DNA of 64,000 nt from Ancrocorticia sp039812645 (GTDB lineage Bacteria; Actinomycetota; Actinomycetes; Actinomycetales; Actinomycetaceae): assembly GCA_039812645.1 (NCBI GenBank), contig JBDIAV010000008.1, positions 1-64,000 of the forward strand. Direction: 5' to 3'. Under the pieces are notes generated by a model. It was not told the origin of the DNA and searched no databases. It saw only the letters and a list, made by a program, of their open reading frames with translations. Position numbers and translations under genes: made by a program. Positions 61,101 through 64,000 of this stretch are shown in pieces (position 1 is the stretch's first letter; each line of letters opens with the position of its first letter).

Positions 61101-61853
61101 CGCACGTTCGAAGGACTCGGCGTCGGGGTAAGCATTCGTGTCAAGGTCCAGGTAGACCGCACCATCACCCCCGGTATCGTCATCCGGAACGTTGACGAGA
61201 AGGCTGCCTTGACGGGCACTTTGTTTCCAGTGCACATGGCGCATGGGGTCACCATCGCGATACTCACGTACCGACCCGCTCGGTTCTCCGGCACCGTGAA
61301 GAACAAGCTCTGGGCGCGCCACACCCGGAGACGCATTGTTGGCCCCCAAAGTTCCTGGCAGTTCCGTTAACACCGGAGGAAGCACCAGCAACTCCTGGCG
61401 CGCCCGCGGGCGCCATCTCACTCGGACCAGTCCCAGCGGCCCCTCCACCACAAGACGCGAGATTCCTACGGTCATCGCTCCCCGATGGCGGGCACTCACC
61501 CGGTGCTGTGTGACAGTGCCATTCCCTCTCGAAACCACCAGGTCCTCTGACCGCTTTTCCTCTCCCAACTGCCACATCACGTGGAGAGGAAGCGACCACC
61601 GTAGGCGGTGCCGAAGACGAGCGGTGAGGACGACGTCGTCGCCTAGCGACGGAGTGGGATCGGAGGACGTGAGCGTGATAGACAGCTGGGCCACCGCGCG
61701 TGTGAGCACGCCGCCCAGAATGCCGATGGCAACAACGGAACTCACGAGAATGGCCAACGCACGAACGTCGGCCAGCCCAAGTAGCCACCATGCCAGCCAG
61801 ATGGCGATACAGGCGCCGAGGTATCCCCATCCTCGTCTAGTCAAGGACACCAT
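58200..61853 (-). CDS. DUF58 and transglutaminase-like (DUF3488) fusion membrane protein
   Basis: One continuous 1217-residue frame. The N-terminal part (1 to about 320) is a DUF58 protein: two helices near 9-50, then VREYRDGDPMRHVHWKQSAR, the diagnostic DUF58 block. From about 425 on comes a TgpA/DUF3488-type transglutaminase protein with membrane helices to about 630, an extracytoplasmic transglutaminase core with Cys925 (KRGYCVHFA), His967 (LHAWPEIF) and acidic Asp976/FEPTP, a Pro/Ser/Thr linker, a final helix and a cytosolic tail. In most Actinobacteria these are two separate genes after moxR. A role in cell-envelope or cross-linking chemistry is inferred. Confidence 0.85.
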   Translation of the reverse strand: MVSLTRRGWGYLGACIAIWLAWWLLGLADVRALAILVSSVVAIGILGGVLTRAVAQLSITLTSSDPTPSLGDDVVLTARLRHRLRWSLPLHVMWQLGEEKRSEDLVVSRGNGTVTQHRVSARHRGAMTVGISRLVVEGPLGLVRVRWRPRARQELLVLPPVLTELPGTLGANNASPGVARPELVLHGAGEPSGSVREYRDGDPMRHVHWKQSARQGSLLVNVPDDDTGGDGAVYLDLDTNAYPDAESFERAVATAATVGVRVLGRRENLRFQTGDVEARRVTSADELLRVLALVDVRSSESVESIESGEGLESRPDITDPFVRTRAGQAVVVTGKLTARLQALLDNSAAPDGTIYTCGSDDEKTAAAEASGGREGAEPATMRGGVTARGASSWHEVRVSAALMPTFPGRAGEGRAAVDSSRRRGPARRAPSHLTRTQLLVGAGILVALWLLSVHTLTSVLEPGPWMQHARNLAVILLLIPAGLRAIWWRLRTSAVGVGCAAALATFIYSMGEIDRLSEWWRHPLEQLASVHLDIQSSDPPMAVAGATQDFVLIVVLLVITVSALLFVALDSFLVAGLVPFATFVVTPIVMSTSVGPLTLLASGVLLVILIWLGSSRRTQASFVAAMCALALAASMVHVFPAARDRVWNTQIVRSSLSADVPDLTVALGEDLRARSNAVVFTYAGGQGLPIRFPLATLNDFSEGRWHPQEEPSSDDLTVRRSPYGVMPEKIDSELYGRENSVTITIAGLVSDWLPMPQNPYAVTNAHGSFDPSQWTWMRDSNTARSDEARTRRGDEYTVLTDSMVMQLYLEANDASNLQRMTLADDGVTLIPVEQTTHWYDDVSDAPEDIQPYLQLPEGVPESVVSTAKELTVGEDDPYFAASALAEYFTSGEFVYDESAPYEPGMDSGNPFEVMDALLQTKRGYCVHFASTFAVMARSVGIPSRVALGYASIGGAGSATEVRGRQLHAWPEIFIEDLGWVAFEPTPGGVGGGAAADAESDPEPSPEPSTTTAEPTPSPSMVTMDPTTEEMAPDTSVGDAGGSENGSGVWRWVGAIVLLLVVAGGPAGVRAYRSRRRAAMILAGDHPARMAWQEVVDTAVDLGLDTNGLRAFTLEAVYERLVASGLVRRDEAVAGAELILEKANAERYGAPTAEAESPDEKETVRRSKRHEEDGTHAALLAAVAAVVTEMRANVTGAARVTALVLPRSLLSHARRRLG

Positions 61854-61855
61854 GG

Positions 61856-62947
61856 TTATCGCAATGGAGTACGCGCCACGATTTCACCCACGATCTCGGA
61901 CGAGCGGAGCAGAGCGTCAGACATTGAGGAGAATCGTCCCCGGACGATTAAACGGTGCGGGAGGACGATACCCGCCAAGGCTGCGACGTCGTCGGCAGAA
62001 ACAAACGGGTGATCATTCATCGCGGCCCGAGCACGGGCCATGCGGGCGAGATGCAAGGTGGCGCGCGGGCTAGCTCCAAGGGTGATGCCCGAATGAGAGC
62101 GCGTGGCCGAAACAATCGCGATGAGATAGCGCGAGACCTCGTCCGCCATGTGGATCCGGGCCACCGCGCGCTGCGCATCAAGAATCTGAGCGGTGTTGGT
62201 CACCGGACTGACACTGGCCATCGGATTGTCTCCTGCCCGATCCTGTAGCATTGCCAGTTCGGCCTCGGCCGCCGGATATCCCAGCTGGATGCGGGCCATG
62301 AAACGGTCGCGTTGGGCCTCCGGGAGTGGGAATGTCCCTTCCATATCCTGTGGGTTCTGGGTGGCCGCGACCATAAACGGATCAGGCAGGCGCAGAGTCT
62401 GGCCGTCCACGCTCACCCGGCGCTCCTCCATCGCCTCTAGCAGCGCGGATTGGGTGCGCGGGGTGGCCCGGTTGATCTCGTCTGCAATCACAATATTGGT
62501 GAAGATTGGCCCCTGATGAAAGCGGAATTTTTGTTCCTGCTGGTCGTAGATGGAGAGGCCGGTGACGTCCGTGGGCATCATATCCGCGGTGAACTGGATG
62601 CGCCGCACCCCGGCCTCGATGGAGCGAGCGAGTACGGTAGCCAGCGTGGTTTTTCCAACGCCGGGGACATCCTCGATGAGAAGATGCCCGCCTGCCAGCA
62701 GCGTCATGATAGAGGCATTGATCGCGTCGGATTTTCCTGCCACCACCATGCTCATTGAGCGATGGATGCGCCGGGCAATGTCGGCGATTGACAACGGGCC
62801 CGTTGTCGCCAATGAATCCGCCTGTACCAAGGACGTTCCCTCGGGCTGTTCAGAGTTCACAATGACGGGCTGCTGCGCAGCCTCTGGCCGGGACTGGTCC
62901 GCGCGGCGGCCAAACGGGCGCGGGCGAGCATGAGAATTCGACGTCAC
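61856..62947 (-). CDS. moxR: MoxR-family AAA+ ATPase
   Basis: 363 residues. Walker A GVGKTT within EDVPGVGKTTLATVLARS, Walker B IVIADEINRATPR, sensor-1 Asn in VAATQNPQDMEGTFPLPEAQRDRF, all canonical MRP-type MoxR features. A disordered Arg/Pro-rich N-terminus precedes the domain. GTG start with a TACGTT box 6 nt upstream, apparently leaderless. The DUF58-transglutaminase gene starts 2 nt after its stop. It probably activates or assembles the DUF58 partner, by analogy with other MoxR-DUF58 pairs. Confidence 0.92.
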   Translation of the reverse strand: MTSNSHARPRPFGRRADQSRPEAAQQPVIVNSEQPEGTSLVQADSLATTGPLSIADIARRIHRSMSMVVAGKSDAINASIMTLLAGGHLLIEDVPGVGKTTLATVLARSIEAGVRRIQFTADMMPTDVTGLSIYDQQEQKFRFHQGPIFTNIVIADEINRATPRTQSALLEAMEERRVSVDGQTLRLPDPFMVAATQNPQDMEGTFPLPEAQRDRFMARIQLGYPAAEAELAMLQDRAGDNPMASVSPVTNTAQILDAQRAVARIHMADEVSRYLIAIVSATRSHSGITLGASPRATLHLARMARARAAMNDHPFVSADDVAALAGIVLPHRLIVRGRFSSMSDALLRSSEIVGEIVARTPLR

Positions 62948-62953
62948 CCGTCC

Positions 62954-62959
62954 AACGTA
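62954..62959 (-). promoter_or_regulatory. Candidate -10 box, leaderless moxR
   Basis: TACGTT with a 6-nt spacer GGACGG before the GTG start, on the minus strand. Same layout as yigZ and orn. Confidence 0.5.
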
Positions 62960-63074
62960 ACACAGCCTGCTGAACGTTCCCTGGCCCCAAGGAGGTACTA
63001 GCGAGGGCTTGCCTTCAGCGGGCTGTTATGGTGTTGCGTGCGGACGTGGGCGGCGCCGTCGTCGTCCTTCGACA

Positions 63075-63111
63075 TCCGTTACACCAAACTGGTGGTTCCG
63101 TTACACCAAAC
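63075..63111. repeat. Direct repeat at the 3' end of the MFS gene
   Basis: A 15-nt unit TCCGTTACACCAAAC occurs at 63075-63089 and 63097-63111. The right copy covers the stop codon and last codons of the MFS gene, the left copy lies just past it, so a small duplication of the gene end is likely. Confidence 0.7.
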
Positions 63112-64000
63112 CAAGTTTGGCCGTAGGCACGTCCTTCGTTTCTTTCGCGGTGAGAGCGCTCAAGGTGGCGATCAGGCAGATCACAGCGGTGAATCCCGCA
63201 ATAACCTTCCAGCCTCCATCCTCAACTCCGCCGAGCCAGGTGACGATTGCCGGGGCGAATCCGGCCATGAGGAAGCCCAGCTGCGTGCCGATAGCGAGAC
63301 CGGAGAAACGGACCTTGGTGCTAAACATCTCCGCGTAGAAGGAGGGCCAGACGGCGTTCGCCGCGGCGTATCCAAAGGAGAAGGTAGCAATCGCGAGGAT
63401 GAAGGTGACGACGAGGTTCCCATTGCCCATGGACATCATGTAGAACGGCATAAGGACAGCGGAGGAGACAGCGCCGTAGATGAAGACGGGCTTGCGTCCG
63501 AACTTGTCGGCGGCCATGCCGAATAACGGCTGGGTGCCAATCGCGAAGACATTGGCCACCACCACGAGCCACAGCGTCACGGACTCGGGCAAACCCTCGT
63601 GCTTTCCGTAGGCCAGGGCAAGGTTGCCAAACACCGTGGAGACGGCCGCGATGAAGGCGCACAGGACCACACGCAGGACGTCGCGCCAATGGTCGCGGAA
63701 GAGATCGAACAGTGGAATACGGGCGACTCCACCTTCCTTCTTCTTATCCTTGAACTCCGGTGGCTCCTCGAGGCTACGGCGAATGTAGAAGGCAACGACC
63801 ACAACGATGGCGCTGAGCCAGAACGGCACCCTCCATCCCCAGGTGTACTTAATCTCGTCCGGGAGGCTCATGATGGGGATGAAGATGAGGGCGGCAAGCA
63901 CCTGGCCACCCTGCGTTCCTGTCAGTGTCCACGAGGTGAAGAAGGAGCGGCGATGATCCGGGGCATGTTCCAGGCTGAGCGACGAGGCACCCGCCTGCTC
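63101..64000 (-). CDS. MFS transporter, metabolite:proton symporter (MHS) family, truncated by window edge
   Basis: The frame is open to the right edge; the gene start lies beyond the window. The visible 299 residues include EQAGASSLSLEHAPDHRRSFF, a typical MHS-family cytosolic-loop motif, then several membrane helices (WRVPFWLSAIVVVVAFYIRRSLEEPPEF is a hallmark MHS segment) ending KLGLV. MHS members import carboxylates, proline or shikimate with protons; the substrate cannot be assigned. A short direct repeat marks its 3' end. Confidence 0.88.
   Translation of the reverse strand, partial: EQAGASSLSLEHAPDHRRSFFTSWTLTGTQGGQVLAALIFIPIMSLPDEIKYTWGWRVPFWLSAIVVVVAFYIRRSLEEPPEFKDKKKEGGVARIPLFDLFRDHWRDVLRVVLCAFIAAVSTVFGNLALAYGKHEGLPESVTLWLVVVANVFAIGTQPLFGMAADKFGRKPVFIYGAVSSAVLMPFYMMSMGNGNLVVTFILAIATFSFGYAAANAVWPSFYAEMFSTKVRFSGLAIGTQLGFLMAGFAPAIVTWLGGVEDGGWKVIAGFTAVICLIATLSALTAKETKDVPTAKLGLV

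Noticed and set aside
1..64000. CRISPR array, insertion sequence or prophage
   Set aside because: No regularly spaced repeats, transposase, integrase or phage-type genes were found; apparent repeats are coding repeats in the subtilase or hairpin terminators.

Overview
The window reads as chromosomal DNA from a high-GC Gram-positive bacterium (Actinobacteria). The pointers are a DtxR/IdeR-type iron box, oligoribonuclease, an Rv2466c-like thioredoxin-fold protein next to pepN and rpiB, MoxR plus DUF58/transglutaminase genes, a CsoR-controlled copper operon, and several genes that appear leaderless (a TANNNT box 6-8 nt before the start codon). Gene order around rpiB, Rv2466c-like, pepN, ettA and ssb paralog recalls Mycobacterium tuberculosis Rv2465c to Rv2478c. 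The sugar, peptide and vitamin uptake genes fit a host-associated Actinomycetaceae-type organism (Trueperella, Arcanobacterium or Schaalia-like); the genus is an inference. I see no insertion sequence, prophage, integrase or CRISPR array.

Layout. (1) 1-9592: five tightly coupled plus-strand genes, DUF4132, MoxR-like AAA+ ATPase, DUF5682, VWA and SWIM zinc finger, equivalent to the poorly understood E. coli yehI-yehL-yehM-yehP-yehQ set. This is the strongest candidate for an incompletely described system. (2) 9664-14204, minus strand: a glutamate/polar amino acid ABC importer with a class I glutamine amidotransferase-like hydrolase inside the operon and a perfect 15-bp inverted repeat between binding protein and permease genes. 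(3) 14344-18686: DUF808 membrane protein, tRNA-Gly and tRNA-Pro, a large MaoC-type fusion protein and a cysteine-free ribosomal protein L32. (4) 18974-22199: YigZ, cysteine synthesis (cysK, cysE) and rpiB. (5) 22360-32406: M13 and M1 peptidases, the Rv2466c-like protein, separate PTS IIA and IIB proteins, malQ and a TesB thioesterase. (6) 32621-36205: a secreted multidomain subtilase with five calcium-binding-type repeats. (7) 36339-42102: EttA, an SSB paralog and two dynamin-like GTPases. (8) 42325-47961: tRNA-Arg, orn, a sugar porter, a PfkB sugar kinase, a small lipoprotein and an aldo/keto reductase. (9) 48172-51341: copper operon (copZ, a small membrane protein with a His-rich tail, copA, csoR). 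(10) 51469-53560: biotin ECF transporter bioYMN. (11) 53657-58161: minimal zincin and a divergent siderophore-iron ABC transporter locus whose two halves share one DtxR/IdeR box. (12) 58200-62947: MoxR ATPase plus a single-ORF fusion of DUF58 and transglutaminase proteins. (13) 63101-64000: a MHS-type MFS transporter running off the right edge.

Most transcription units end in clear hairpins. The themes are nutrient acquisition (amino acids, sugars, biotin, siderophore iron), copper defence, peptide breakdown, and two separate MoxR-type AAA+ systems at opposite ends of the window.
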